Part shown: one piece after another, positions 51,219 to 59,677 of the stretch
How positions within the stretch are numbered: the first letter of the stretch is position 1
Layout: every line of letters starts with the position of its first letter
Origin: a virus
Length of the DNA: 64,000 bases
Reading direction: 5' to 3' (one strand)
IMG/VR virus record: IMGVR_UViG_3300032296_003403
Span: 1 to 64,000 of that record
Translations under genes and position numbers: made by a program
Notes under the pieces: generated by a model
Databases searched by the model: none
What the model saw: the letters and a program-made list of their open reading frames with translations, nothing else
What the model was told of the DNA's origin: nothing

Positions 51219-53114
51219 TTAATATGTTACTACTCTTCCGTATATATCCGTATCTGGATATCTTACTTCAAAAATTGAGGGATCTAAACTTGGATATATT
51301 ACTCCGTTTTTAGTAGCCCCTTTTATATCGTAACCATACTTAGAATATCCATTAACTTCTCCATACTTATTGACTACTTCTACTTTTATTACACTTTGTA
51401 CACCTCTTACGTTTCCGCAGCTTATTACGTTGTACAGTTCGGACAATATTATTGGTTGGTTTATTTGCCATTTATCTATATTAAAATAATCTTTTACTGC
51501 ATTTAAACAATCATTCAAAACTTCTCTGCTATTATAGGCAGGTAAAACAACTATGTCAAAATTTATACCTATATTAATGTAAAAAGCGTTTTTAATATTT
51601 ATTGCATCTGTCAGTATTTTATACTGCATTAAATAATTTTTCAGATTCTCTTTTACTCCAAGAGACGCTTCTGTCAATCTTTTATTTGCGTCATAGGACA
51701 GAACGTAAAAACTTAATGCTAATGGATTACTGCTTATAAAATCTTGAGGTTTATCTTCTACATTTAAAGAAAGATCTTGTGTTATATAAGCTTTAGATAC
51801 AGTACCGAATTTAGGCGGCATGCTTAAAGCTCTTATGATATGATCTTCTTTAGTTACATTTCTTAGTTGAGCTGGGAAAGAAGCTAAAGTCCTAAGTCTC
51901 AGATCTTCTAAACTATCTCCGTCTCCTCCTCCTGAGGAAGGTTGATCATTATTGAAAGTAACGCTTCTTTGTATGTATCCTAGTAAAGATGAGTTTAAAG
52001 AAGTAGGAGTTAATGATACAGGAGTTGTTATAATATCATATATCTGAGATACATCATTTGATGGTACATTAGTTGCTGCGCCACCTCCAACAGTATATCT
52101 AACAGTTAATATAGTATTACTTGGAGCTAATCCGTAATCTTTTGTGTAAGTAAAATTAGAAGGATCAAAAGCCGTGTATATTTTAGATAGAGAATCCACG
52201 ACACCTATCCCAACGTTGTCTGGGTTAGGGATTATCTCTTCATCTGCATCTCCTACTATTCCGGCGCCGAACTCTAATACAAGTTGATTATCTTCGTTAT
52301 ACCTTGTTACAAATCTTCTGCTTACTTTCTTAGGTTTTAACAAATAAGGAGTTGTATCACTATATTGAGATAAGAACGGATCATTAAGCTCATTATTTTT
52401 TACTTCTAAGAAAACAGTATTTTGTGCTAAGTAAGGAACTTCGTACCATTTATTACCATCACTATCTATAACATCTAAAATCTGTATAACATTGTTCTCA
52501 GGTAATACTACACTATCGAATTTTATCGGAGATCCAAAATTAAAATTTTGAGTTTTTATAGTACCAGCTGCTGCTTTTACTTTCTTTTTTAAAAGATAAT
52601 ACTCCGGTTGATTTGTAGTATTGTTAATCTGATAAACACTTATATCAGTAGGATCATACGAAGAAGAGAAACTGAAATCTACGGAATCCTGGCATATAAA
52701 CAATGTATCACTATTGCTTAAAGATTTTATCTTTGCCTCTTTCTCTATTATCAAAGAGTAGTTATAGTCGGGAGCGGCAACTCCTCCACTTATAACAGCT
52801 GGTAGTTGTTGATACACATTTAGCTCTACTAATGCTGTGCTTGTTACTTTAGGTCTGTATCCTAAAGTGTAAGCAAGTGACATCAAATTTTGCTTATCCT
52901 GTGCAAACAGTAAAAAGTTCTCTTGAGTTTGTTTATCTATATAAAATGAAAGAACATCTCCTACATAAGAAGCCATTTCAATAAACATATTACCAGGAGT
53001 AGCTTCCGTAAAGTCATTATACACTTCTGGGAAGTAGCTTCTGGCATAATCTATTAAGGCTTCCTTAAAGCTTGTAAAATCTTTATTTATATATTTAATG
53101 TCTTTTTGTGTCAT
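51219..53114 (-). CDS. 6: Baseplate wedge protein, gp6/baseplate-J-like
   Basis: Gp6-type proteins form the ring of wedges that holds the contractile baseplate together. The N-terminus IKYINKDFTSFKEALIDYAR followed by SYFPEVYNDFTEATPGNMFI and EMASYVGDVLSFYIDKQTQE is the hallmark of T4-like gp6. The middle has FGAGIVGDADEEIIPNPDNV, and SSGGGDGDSLEDLRLRTLAS, with NVTKEDHIIRALSMPPKFG, is typical of baseplate-J proteins. At 631 aa it is close to T4 gp6 (660 aa). It is coupled to gp25 with a one-base overlap, as in T4-like wedge operons. Confidence 0.92.
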   Translation of the reverse strand: MTQKDIKYINKDFTSFKEALIDYARSYFPEVYNDFTEATPGNMFIEMASYVGDVLSFYIDKQTQENFLLFAQDKQNLMSLAYTLGYRPKVTSTALVELNVYQQLPAVISGGVAAPDYNYSLIIEKEAKIKSLSNSDTLFICQDSVDFSFSSSYDPTDISVYQINNTTNQPEYYLLKKKVKAAAGTIKTQNFNFGSPIKFDSVVLPENNVIQILDVIDSDGNKWYEVPYLAQNTVFLEVKNNELNDPFLSQYSDTTPYLLKPKKVSRRFVTRYNEDNQLVLEFGAGIVGDADEEIIPNPDNVGIGVVDSLSKIYTAFDPSNFTYTKDYGLAPSNTILTVRYTVGGGAATNVPSNDVSQIYDIITTPVSLTPTSLNSSLLGYIQRSVTFNNDQPSSGGGDGDSLEDLRLRTLASFPAQLRNVTKEDHIIRALSMPPKFGTVSKAYITQDLSLNVEDKPQDFISSNPLALSFYVLSYDANKRLTEASLGVKENLKNYLMQYKILTDAINIKNAFYINIGINFDIVVLPAYNSREVLNDCLNAVKDYFNIDKWQINQPIILSELYNVISCGNVRGVQSVIKVEVVNKYGEVNGYSKYGYDIKGATKNGVIYPSLDPSIFEVRYPDTDIYGRVVTY

Positions 53115-53512
53115 TAGGTTATCTGTATTAATATTGAATCCGCATCATTTTTCAAGGAGTAATCTAATTTTATATTAAGTAGATTCCTATCGGCATCTGG
53201 CATGAAATCTAAGTTGTTTACAGTAATCATTGGAAAATAAATACCTAAATTATCCAATAATACGTCCTTAGCGATGGTAAAATCAGATTGTTGATCAAAC
53301 AGTAACCTTCTTAAGTCAGCACCAAACTCAGGATTAAAAGGCCTTTCTCCTTTGTTTGTAAGCATATAATTTATCAAATTGCTTTTTACCTGATCTTTTG
53401 TGGTGTAGTTTATGACAAAAATAGAATATGGACTAAATGGAAGTCTCAAACCCAACCCTTTGTTAGGGTTTCTTGTACTACTATCTATTTTATATTCTAT
53501 TCTTTTTCTCAT
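53114..53512 (-). CDS. 25: Baseplate wedge protein, gp25-like
   Basis: The 132-aa protein has the GPW/gp25 pattern: GLGLRLPFSPYSIFVINYTT, LINYMLTNKGERPFNPEFGA followed by DLRRLLFDQ, and a terminal strand pair with LNIKLDYSLK. In T4, gp25 joins the sheath to the wedge and is a sheath-assembly nucleus. The gene overlaps gp6 by one base, the usual order. Confidence 0.93.
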   Translation of the reverse strand: MRKRIEYKIDSSTRNPNKGLGLRLPFSPYSIFVINYTTKDQVKSNLINYMLTNKGERPFNPEFGADLRRLLFDQQSDFTIAKDVLLDNLGIYFPMITVNNLDFMPDADRNLLNIKLDYSLKNDADSILIQIT

Positions 53513-53513
53513 T

Positions 53514-53900
53514 CTATCCTATCTTTTCTCTAAACTCTTTCCAAGCTATTGAATCTTTCTTTATAAATGGAATAGGCGCATCTATGTTTGGAAGAGAACC
53601 ATTAATAGAAACTTCCATAGCAGCTTCGCTACTCATTCTAGGAAGAGGGGAAGACTTTTTAAAATCTGAACCTACTGCCTCCCTAAGCTTGGTTCTATAT
53701 TCTTCTGGATTTACGCTTGGTTGGTGATTATTAAGATTGTTCTCCCTGGCTTCTTTTATTGATTTTGCTATGAGGGTTTTTACCTCTTTTAAATCTTTTT
53801 TAAAAGATGACTCTAGTTCTTCTTTTACAGCTTCCTTTACAGCCGATCTAACAGCTTCTTTTATAAGCTCTTTGAATAAAATTAATTGATCTTGTGTCAT
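53514..53900 (-). CDS. Hypothetical helical protein (128 aa)
   Basis: The N-terminal 60 residues are one long amphipathic helix rich in Glu, Lys and Ala (LFKELIKEAVRSAVKEAVKE). The rest appears disordered, with a Pro/Ser-rich linker and a terminal AWKEFREKIG helix. No family recognised. It precedes gp25 by one base and follows an ATATTTATT motif. It could be a small baseplate or assembly factor. Confidence 0.5.
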   Translation of the reverse strand: MTQDQLILFKELIKEAVRSAVKEAVKEELESSFKKDLKEVKTLIAKSIKEARENNLNNHQPSVNPEEYRTKLREAVGSDFKKSSPLPRMSSEAAMEVSINGSLPNIDAPIPFIKKDSIAWKEFREKIG

Positions 53901-53903
53901 ATT

Positions 53904-53912
53904 AATAAATAT
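53904..53912 (-). promoter_or_regulatory. ATATTTATT motif before the gp25/gp6 unit
   Basis: Sense-strand ATATTTATT, a one-base variant of the recurrent motif, three bases before the ATG at 53900. Confidence 0.35.
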
Positions 53913-53925
53913 TTAGTTACACATT

Positions 53926-54987
53926 TTATATTTGGGAATTAATTATAGCCTTTATTTCTTCAAACAACTGATCAGGAGTAGAAAAATAGCTAGGGGCTGT
54001 CTGTGCTTTTATTAAACCAGAAAACTCATCATAAGCTCTTCCTATGAGCTGTTTTTCGTCATACTTTTCTACTTTTAATATATACGTATTAAAGTTATTA
54101 TCTATAAACTGTTGAGAATCAGTATCTAAGTTCTGATCTGGGTCAATATTCCTATAATTTAATAAATCTTGTGCCAGTAAAATTTCAGCTGCGTCTTGGT
54201 CTATGAAATTCCCTTTGGTAGATTCGTTTTCTATTTTAACAGATACCTGTAAGGCCCTAAACCTTTCAGATAGTTTAAATAAGGATCTCTTATTAGATAA
54301 CAAAGTTTTTTCTAATACTTTTAAATACTCTCCCACTACTTGTTTTGTAAAAACTATTTTTATAGATTGTTTGAAAACTTTAAAAATTGGGCCTGTGGCT
54401 GGGTTAGCTATAAGCAGTGTTTCTTGTACATCTAGTAAAGCCTTATAAACTTCAATAGCAGTTTTTATAGCGATCAAAGTGTTTATTAAATTATTAAGTA
54501 TTACTATAGTATTTCTTATAGAATTTATCTTTAATTCTACTTTTGTCTTTATTTTAATTGCATCATTAATATTTTCTTGGGTTGCTGTAATAACCAAGTT
54601 ATTTCCTTGTAGAGAAACTCTGCCTTTTGAGTCTGCCTTCTTTAATATATCTGTTACTAGTCCATCTATTTTACTTTCTATGATTACAAACAAACTATTT
54701 ACTCTAAACAGCACATTTTTTATAGCAGCCCCAAAAGGATCTTTTACGGCTGAAGACACCGTATCTTTAATTCCTTCTATAGATTTTTTAGGATTTATTA
54801 AAGGTTCTTTAGACTCCTCAGAAGCCCCTTGAAATATATTAGGATTTAATTTTCCTTTTGATAAATCTTTTATGCCAATTGATGCATCTTTTATGCCAGA
54901 AGATAGTTTATCTTTTGTAGAAGATAATTTATCTTTTATGCCAGAAGTTAATTTATCTTTTGATATATTTTTTATACTTAGAGCCAT
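53926..54987 (-). CDS. Baseplate-region helical protein with N-terminal repeats (353 aa)
   Basis: Residues 8-45 are imperfect short repeats of the type KDKLSSxIKD. The middle, about 90-250, is nearly all helix (VELKINSIRNTIVILNNLIN, TLLSNKRSLFKLSERFRALQ). It has no recognised T4 counterpart. The C-terminus has SYFSTPDQLFEEIKAIINSQ. The gene is coupled on its upstream side to the 161-aa gene by one base. A tail-tube-initiator or wedge-connector role is a guess from position only. Confidence 0.5.
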   Translation of the reverse strand: MALSIKNISKDKLTSGIKDKLSSTKDKLSSGIKDASIGIKDLSKGKLNPNIFQGASEESKEPLINPKKSIEGIKDTVSSAVKDPFGAAIKNVLFRVNSLFVIIESKIDGLVTDILKKADSKGRVSLQGNNLVITATQENINDAIKIKTKVELKINSIRNTIVILNNLINTLIAIKTAIEVYKALLDVQETLLIANPATGPIFKVFKQSIKIVFTKQVVGEYLKVLEKTLLSNKRSLFKLSERFRALQVSVKIENESTKGNFIDQDAAEILLAQDLLNYRNIDPDQNLDTDSQQFIDNNFNTYILKVEKYDEKQLIGRAYDEFSGLIKAQTAPSYFSTPDQLFEEIKAIINSQI

Positions 54988-55472
54988 TATAAAGTTTTTG
55001 ATACGGTAGATTTAATCGGAGAATCTTCTCCTAAATACTGGTTTTTTATAGCATCTAAAGTCTTTTTAAGTTTGTCAGAAGCTATAGATATGTCTGGAAT
55101 TGTAGATACTCCTAAACCAAGTGCGGTAGCTGTTTTCACTTCTTGTGAAAAATTAGATAAAGCCAGTAAGATTCTGTTTAAACAATCTACTGTAGAATCT
55201 CCTTTAGCTACTGATTCATTTTTTGCTACTACTCCGTTTTGTACATTAGAATCTATTCCTAACTGTATTCTAGGGGAATTTACTATAAAAATATACTTTT
55301 CATCTTTCGATCCTACAGGACCTACGTCAAAATGTATGGATTCCACAGCAGACGCCCCTACCGTTTTTTTAGAAAGTATAAAAACAGAATCATCTTTACT
55401 GTTAAGTATTAACCTATCAGAATTTAAGATTACAGTGTCTTTATCGTATTTATTAAAATCTGTAAATGACAT
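54987..55472 (-). CDS. Baseplate-hub-associated protein (161 aa)
   Basis: The segments DKDTVILNSDRLILNSKDDS and VFILSKKTVGASAVESIHFD with IFIVNSPRIQLG are repeats of a short beta motif that appears in phage hub/spike proteins. These are followed by a helix STVDCLNRILLALSNFSQEV. I recall this N-terminal LNSDRIxLNSKxD pattern downstream of gp5-like genes in other phages. It is coupled to the gp5-like gene by a one-base overlap. It may be a spike tip or hub adaptor. Confidence 0.55.
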   Translation of the reverse strand: MSFTDFNKYDKDTVILNSDRLILNSKDDSVFILSKKTVGASAVESIHFDVGPVGSKDEKYIFIVNSPRIQLGIDSNVQNGVVAKNESVAKGDSTVDCLNRILLALSNFSQEVKTATALGLGVSTIPDISIASDKLKKTLDAIKNQYLGEDSPIKSTVSKTL

Positions 55473-57157
55473 TATCTGTTATATAAAGAGTCAATCATAT
55501 TTTTAAAAGATCTAATAGAGATAGGATAACCTCCATTTATAGCAGGATTAGCTTTTCCTATAGTAACAGCCCTTTGCCAACTTTTCTCAGTCCCTAATAT
55601 AAAAGAATCCCCGTATTTTGGATCCAATCTTCCATTTTTTACTATTAAAGGATAGAAAATTAATCCATAAAGAGCATACCTATCGGCTCCAAAAACTCTA
55701 TTACCCTGTGACTTAAAATACTGTTCTACTAGATCTATTTGATCAAAATTGTATTTTGATTTTAAACCTGGGGTTAACACAGCTGGTACATCTAAAATAT
55801 CAGCCAGAGTTTTTAATTCAGGGTATTTTTTTCTTAATCCATCAAATGCTGCGTCTGTAAATTGTATTAGTCCTACTGCTTTTGCTTTGCCATTTTTAGC
55901 CAAAAAAGCCCTTTCCCATTTTCCAGCACTTTCAAAAGCCATGAAAACTAATAGATCTGCTAAATTTAATTTAAAGGGAATAGCAACTTTTTTATTTAAC
56001 TTGTCTATAAACCCTTTTTTTTCTGTGGTGTAAGATGCTACTATTCTTGTAAAATCTGTTCCTCTATTTTTATGGATTTTCAAATACGTTTTTGTAGCAG
56101 CCGTCTCTTCTAGTTTTATATCACTAGCTGTTATTACCAAATTAGAAGTTTCTGCTGTGCCTAAAGAAGATGGGACATCTTCAATTTGTACATTTATTTG
56201 CATTAAATCTTCCCTCTCTGGCAGATCTTCTTCATCCTCTTGTTTTTTATTTGTATTTGGTGGAGGCTCAGGAACTTTTACAGGAATGCTTCCAGTAACA
56301 GGAGTATCTTTAGGTACTGGAGCACTATCGACTTGCTGTAATGATTGGGATGGGGGAGCCTGTATTTTTGGATCCGTTACTACTACATTTTGTTTTTGAG
56401 GTATTGTATATTTTTGATTGTATGAATCAAAGTTAGTAGAAGCAGCTTGGAATCCTATGTTGTGGCCAGACATCATAACAAAGGATGATCCATCTTTGTT
56501 AATATCTTCAAACCTTACTTCCTTAGATCCAGACACCACTGCTGGATTGTGGGATAGTATGAATATTGGACTTGACTTAGTGTTTGTCCAAGGAGTTTTG
56601 AAACCTAATGTGTTAGCTCCCATCCTTATACTAGTGCCTCTTCTACTTTCAATAGATATATCTCCAGGAGCTTTTACTAATCTTTTTATATCTCCTTTTG
56701 AATCATAGATCCCTGTTACAGATTTCTCATTTGGGTTTATCTTAAAGAAAGAAGAATCTGGTAAAGCGTTCTGTTCAGTAGCATTAAATACAGAGATAAT
56801 ATCTGTATAATAATAAGCAGGCTCGTAGTTTCCTAGATTATTTTGAGCTTTCTTTGTTATTAAAGTTTTAATTATAACAGTCTCATTTATTAAAGGGAAA
56901 TGGGTAATGTTACTGTGTAAAGGCCTCGCTATTAGGGGATCACTATTAGGATCATTAAAATTTATAAAAGGTAAAAATTCTATAGCTCCTATATTTTTCC
57001 AACCGCCTAGTTTATTAAACTTTTCTTCATTACTATTATCAAGAAGAACATAAGTTACCCTTGCTATAAAATAACTACTTTGTCCTGGAATACCGGATGC
57101 TACTGTAGTTCCAAGAGCTTGCTTTAAAGCGAATGATATAGTATTCGGTCCTGTCAT
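55472..57157 (-). CDS. gp5-like baseplate hub with C-terminal transglycosylase-like domain
   Basis: The N-terminal 140 residues form an OB-type module like gp5/VgrG-type hubs: a beta region with IEFLPF, then LINETVIIKTLITKKAQNNL, and YYYTDIISVFNATEQN. Residues 170-260 contain a repeating beta segment (GDISIESRRGTSIRMGANTL). A Pro-rich linker is at about 270-330. The C-terminal domain (about 390-561) looks like a lysozyme/transglycosylase: LADLLVFMAFESAGKWERAF (Glu in FES), KAVGLIQFTDAAFDGLRKKY, and YALYGLIFYPLI. In T4 the lysozyme sits in the middle of gp5; here it is a C-terminal fusion. Confidence 0.65.
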   Translation of the reverse strand: MTGPNTISFALKQALGTTVASGIPGQSSYFIARVTYVLLDNSNEEKFNKLGGWKNIGAIEFLPFINFNDPNSDPLIARPLHSNITHFPLINETVIIKTLITKKAQNNLGNYEPAYYYTDIISVFNATEQNALPDSSFFKINPNEKSVTGIYDSKGDIKRLVKAPGDISIESRRGTSIRMGANTLGFKTPWTNTKSSPIFILSHNPAVVSGSKEVRFEDINKDGSSFVMMSGHNIGFQAASTNFDSYNQKYTIPQKQNVVVTDPKIQAPPSQSLQQVDSAPVPKDTPVTGSIPVKVPEPPPNTNKKQEDEEDLPEREDLMQINVQIEDVPSSLGTAETSNLVITASDIKLEETAATKTYLKIHKNRGTDFTRIVASYTTEKKGFIDKLNKKVAIPFKLNLADLLVFMAFESAGKWERAFLAKNGKAKAVGLIQFTDAAFDGLRKKYPELKTLADILDVPAVLTPGLKSKYNFDQIDLVEQYFKSQGNRVFGADRYALYGLIFYPLIVKNGRLDPKYGDSFILGTEKSWQRAVTIGKANPAINGGYPISIRSFKNMIDSLYNR

Positions 57158-57525
57158 TATGCTTCAGGCATATTTTGGCTAGTCAAAGCTTTTTTCTCAG
57201 CTACGGACTCTTGAGCTAATTTTAATAACTCTTCTTTTTCACTTTCGGGAAGTAAGAAATCTCCCGTCTCTTTTCCTCTAGTCATAGCTTTTTGAACTAT
57301 AGCTAACATCTTTATCAGCACATCATCGTTCTTTAAATTCAGATCCATGTAACTAGCTATCAAAGGTACCATCATAACAGCATCCCCTGTATTTTGTATC
57401 AGGTCTCTAAGCTGTTCAATCATATCAGTGATCTGCTTTTCCTTGTTGCTAGACCTATCGTAAACCTCCTTTAATAGATCGGAAAACTTTTTTTTACCGA
57501 AAACTACTTGATCAAAATCTGACAT
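57157..57525 (-). CDS. Conserved hypothetical protein upstream of hub gene (122 aa)
   Basis: The protein is all helical: FSDLLKEVYDRSSNKEKQIT, DMIEQLRDLIQNTGDAVMMV, then LIASYMDLNLKNDDVLIKML. It resembles a phage family I have seen between late sigma factor and hub genes. No motif suggests an enzyme. It starts with an AAAGGA Shine-Dalgarno-like sequence and an ATATTTATT motif, and overlaps the hub gene by one base. It may be a baseplate assembly factor. Confidence 0.55.
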   Translation of the reverse strand: MSDFDQVVFGKKKFSDLLKEVYDRSSNKEKQITDMIEQLRDLIQNTGDAVMMVPLIASYMDLNLKNDDVLIKMLAIVQKAMTRGKETGDFLLPESEKEELLKLAQESVAEKKALTSQNMPEA

Positions 57526-57536
57526 ATTTATCCTTT

Positions 57537-58316
57537 TTAATAAATATGATTTTCGTCGGTTTCTAACTCTCCCTCCATGTATATAACGTTTAATTGCGTT
57601 TTATAGACGGATTTAAGCGTTTTTATGACTTTTGTTACGTTTGATGTGTTTTGTCCTGTTATCTCCCTTACGTAGAGGTAAAAATGCTGTTTATTGAAAA
57701 CTTCAAGGTTTTCTCTCCTCTTAAAGATTTGAAGCACTGCGTATGCTATAGATTTGTCAGCTTCGAGAGAAAATAAGGATTCTATGTTCTCATCAACATA
57801 CTTTACATAAGAATCTATGAATTGAGACAACTCAACGTTATCTCCCTCCCTTACTATCTCTGTATACACTTTCTTATCATCATCAACCTCTTCAATAGCC
57901 CCTCTTATTTTCATTTGTTTATAATTATTTTCATTATAAACTATAAGATACCTTTTTGCTATGGTACCAAAATATGAGAAGGCTTTTCCTTTTTCTGGAT
58001 TGTAATGATGGAGTTTGTCCAATAAAAAAGCCACGACCTCGTGTTTCAGATCTTCTACATTTGTCATTTCAGTGTAGTAGAACTTAAAGGTGTGGATTAT
58101 AAACTCAGCTAATTTATGAAAACTATAATCTATCTTCTCATTAAATAATCTATTTCTTTCTACAGGATCCTCTGATTTTAGATATGCTACTATCGCATCT
58201 TCAGTATCCTTTGTGAAGTACTCTCTAGATTTTTTTCTTCTTCTCTTTCTAAGCTTTCCTGATTTCGTATAAAGTTCCGGGTCTAATTCTTCCCTCTCTT
58301 TCTTTTTCCTCGGCAT
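57537..58316 (-). CDS. 55: Late-transcription sigma factor, gp55-like
   Basis: T4 gp55 is the minimal sigma that directs host RNA polymerase to late promoters. Here the region-2 core is HHYNPEKGKAFSYFGTIAKR with the following YLIVYNENNYKQ (about 103-133), matching T4 gp55 (KFDPTKGKAFSYFNSIAKNY). An N-terminal Lys/Arg-rich segment precedes it and a C-terminal extension follows (259 aa against 185 aa in T4). The C-terminal part could contain the sliding-clamp contact. It is the best candidate reader of the ATATTTATA motif. It lies at the head of the late baseplate genes. Confidence 0.88.
   Translation of the reverse strand: MPRKKKEREELDPELYTKSGKLRKRRRKKSREYFTKDTEDAIVAYLKSEDPVERNRLFNEKIDYSFHKLAEFIIHTFKFYYTEMTNVEDLKHEVVAFLLDKLHHYNPEKGKAFSYFGTIAKRYLIVYNENNYKQMKIRGAIEEVDDDKKVYTEIVREGDNVELSQFIDSYVKYVDENIESLFSLEADKSIAYAVLQIFKRRENLEVFNKQHFYLYVREITGQNTSNVTKVIKTLKSVYKTQLNVIYMEGELETDENHIY
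57539..57547 (-). promoter_or_regulatory. ATATTTATT motif and Shine-Dalgarno-like leader
   Basis: Sense-strand ATATTTATT overlaps the sigma-factor stop and is 13 bases before the start at 57525; AAAGGA sits between motif and start. Confidence 0.35.
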
Positions 58317-58359
58317 TAAAAATAGTTATAATATTATTTAATGTCATAACCTTTATTTT

Positions 58360-58638
58360 TTAGTTTAAATAATTTTTTGTGTAACCGTCTATTGTTATAA
58401 TAATTTCTTTTAATTTCTTAAAGAAGAAACCAACTTCATCATCAGATTCAAAAGCCTGCATAGTGTCCAGCTTTTCTAATTCTCTGTAAGATTGCTCGCT
58501 GACCTCTTTTAATTTTTTAATAAACTCATCTTTTAGAAGTATGTCTGCTTCATACTTCTCAACTTTGTTTAATAAATTAACTATTACAAATATAGAAACT
58601 ACTAATAAAATTAATGAAAAAATTAGAATTGTCAACAT
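58360..58638 (-). CDS. Membrane-anchored coiled-coil protein (92 aa)
   Basis: Residues 1-24 are a membrane segment (LTILIFSLILLVVSIFVIVN). The rest is a coiled coil with an acidic stretch and the motif FESDDEVGFFFKKLKEI, which I recall from small proteins in many T4-like phages. Function unknown; its position before the late sigma gene is conserved in my recollection but not verified. It is a possible membrane-associated replication or lysis factor. Confidence 0.55.
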   Translation of the reverse strand: MLTILIFSLILLVVSIFVIVNLLNKVEKYEADILLKDEFIKKLKEVSEQSYRELEKLDTMQAFESDDEVGFFFKKLKEIIITIDGYTKNYLN

Positions 58639-58655
58639 ATTTACTCAATATTATT

Positions 58656-59276
58656 TTATTCTGTCTTAGAAGCTATCAAATCCGCCTGATGCAGCACATA
58701 CGGGAGATCAGTCTTCAAAGCATAATCTTCACTGTAAGATATAAAGTAAGCCTTGTTAGAATCTTCATATAATCCATCATGCAGCTTTATACCTAAATAC
58801 TCTTTCTCAGACATTTTAATGCCTCTAGATTGCAAAACCATCAATGACCTCTCCGCTACCTTCATGTACTGAATAGATGGATTTATAACGTATTTCTGGC
58901 CTTTCTTAAGCATCCACTGTTCCTCACAGGGAACATAATAATCCTGATCCTCAGTACCTATTTTCCCTAAATCATGACATATAGCAGAGAAGTACATTTC
59001 TTCTGGGGTAAAATCAAGATCCTTTCCTTTCATCTTCTTCCAAGCATCTGAAACTAGTCCAACTGCCTTTATAACATTCAGAACATGTAACACATATCCT
59101 CCTGGAAAACAATTATGATAGCTTACTTTCATTGATGCAGGAGCAGTTACGATCCTACTATACCAATCTTCATGTAAACCTAGAAGTTGCTCTTTCCTTC
59201 CCCCAGTAATTTTAGTTTCAATAACTTTTGCAAGAACTTCATAGTTCTCAGATAACTGAGTTGCATTTAATTCCAT
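58656..59276 (-). CDS. HD-domain phosphohydrolase
   Basis: The HD superfamily hydrolyses phosphate esters, including nucleotides and signalling nucleotides. The pattern is YVLHVLNVIKA (His64), then SAICHDLGKIGTE (His101-Asp102) and LGIKLHDGLYEDSN, with a terminal LHQADLIAS Asp. The 206-aa protein has no partner domain, so it may be a nucleotidase or phosphodiesterase acting on host pools. The segment LHEDWYSRIVTAPASMKVSY before the HD core is well defined. It starts close to an AAAGG sequence. Confidence 0.85.
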   Translation of the reverse strand: MELNATQLSENYEVLAKVIETKITGGRKEQLLGLHEDWYSRIVTAPASMKVSYHNCFPGGYVLHVLNVIKAVGLVSDAWKKMKGKDLDFTPEEMYFSAICHDLGKIGTEDQDYYVPCEEQWMLKKGQKYVINPSIQYMKVAERSLMVLQSRGIKMSEKEYLGIKLHDGLYEDSNKAYFISYSEDYALKTDLPYVLHQADLIASKTE

Positions 59277-59294
59277 AACCTTTATTTTAAAAAA

Positions 59295-59495
59295 TTAAAG
59301 GCCTCTATAGGGCCTGTCTAAATTGTTTCCTTGTTCGCTTTGTACTATGCTCTCTAATTGATCAAGCATTTCCTCTAAATTATCAAATTGATTTTCAAGA
59401 GCATCTGTATCACACCTATATGCGCTTGATTTTATGTTTACAAGATAGTTTTTAATTTGGTCTATCCTGTTTAATACGTTATCTTTGTTAATCAT
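59295..59495 (-). CDS. Small helical protein (66 aa)
   Basis: The protein is two helices: NVLNRIDQIKNYLVNIKSSA and LENQFDNLEEMLDQLESIVQ, with a disordered C-terminus ending DRPYRGL. I recall this type of small coiled coil in other T4-like phages, but no function. It heads the minus-strand unit that includes the HD hydrolase and sigma factor, downstream of the divergent promoter region. Confidence 0.55.
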   Translation of the reverse strand: MINKDNVLNRIDQIKNYLVNIKSSAYRCDTDALENQFDNLEEMLDQLESIVQSEQGNNLDRPYRGL

Positions 59496-59520
59496 GCTTA
59501 CTTATTTACTTTATATTATA

Positions 59521-59529
59521 TATAAATAT
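59521..59529 (-). promoter_or_regulatory. ATATTTATA motif, minus-strand side of divergent region
   Basis: Minus-strand ATATTTATA, 25 bases before the start at 59495. A plus-strand copy (ATATTTATT) lies at 59548-59556, giving a back-to-back arrangement. A 7-bp inverted repeat ACTAATA/TATTAGT (59532-59538, 59553-59559) is between and overlapping them. Confidence 0.5.
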
Positions 59530-59560
59530 ATACTAATAGTATATTATATATTTATTAGTA

Positions 59561-59621
59561 GCGCGGGCACCGCGACCGTGCTAGCCCCGTCAACGGGGAC
59601 TATATATAATGCTAGCGCATT
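59561..59621 (+). ncRNA. GC-rich structured leader element in divergent intergenic region
   Basis: In an otherwise strongly AT-rich 182-base gap, about 40 bases are GC-rich and can form consecutive hairpins: GCAC/GTGC with flanking GGG/CCC (59565-59588), CCCCG-TCAA-CGGGG (59585-59598, sharing the CCC run) and AATGC-TAGC-GCATT (59608-59621). TGCTAGC occurs twice. It would be transcribed in the leader of the plus-strand nuclease gene. It could be a structured RNA, an origin or a regulatory region; no U-run marks it as a terminator. Confidence 0.35.
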
Positions 59622-59677
59622 ACAAATGTATGTAGATATAAAATACCAACCAAATTTTTTATTAAAAATTTATACAC

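Noticed and set aside
59561-59621. GC-rich segment considered as a tRNA or tRNA-like gene
   Set aside because: I could not fit a cloverleaf with T-loop and acceptor stem; only separate hairpins are seen.
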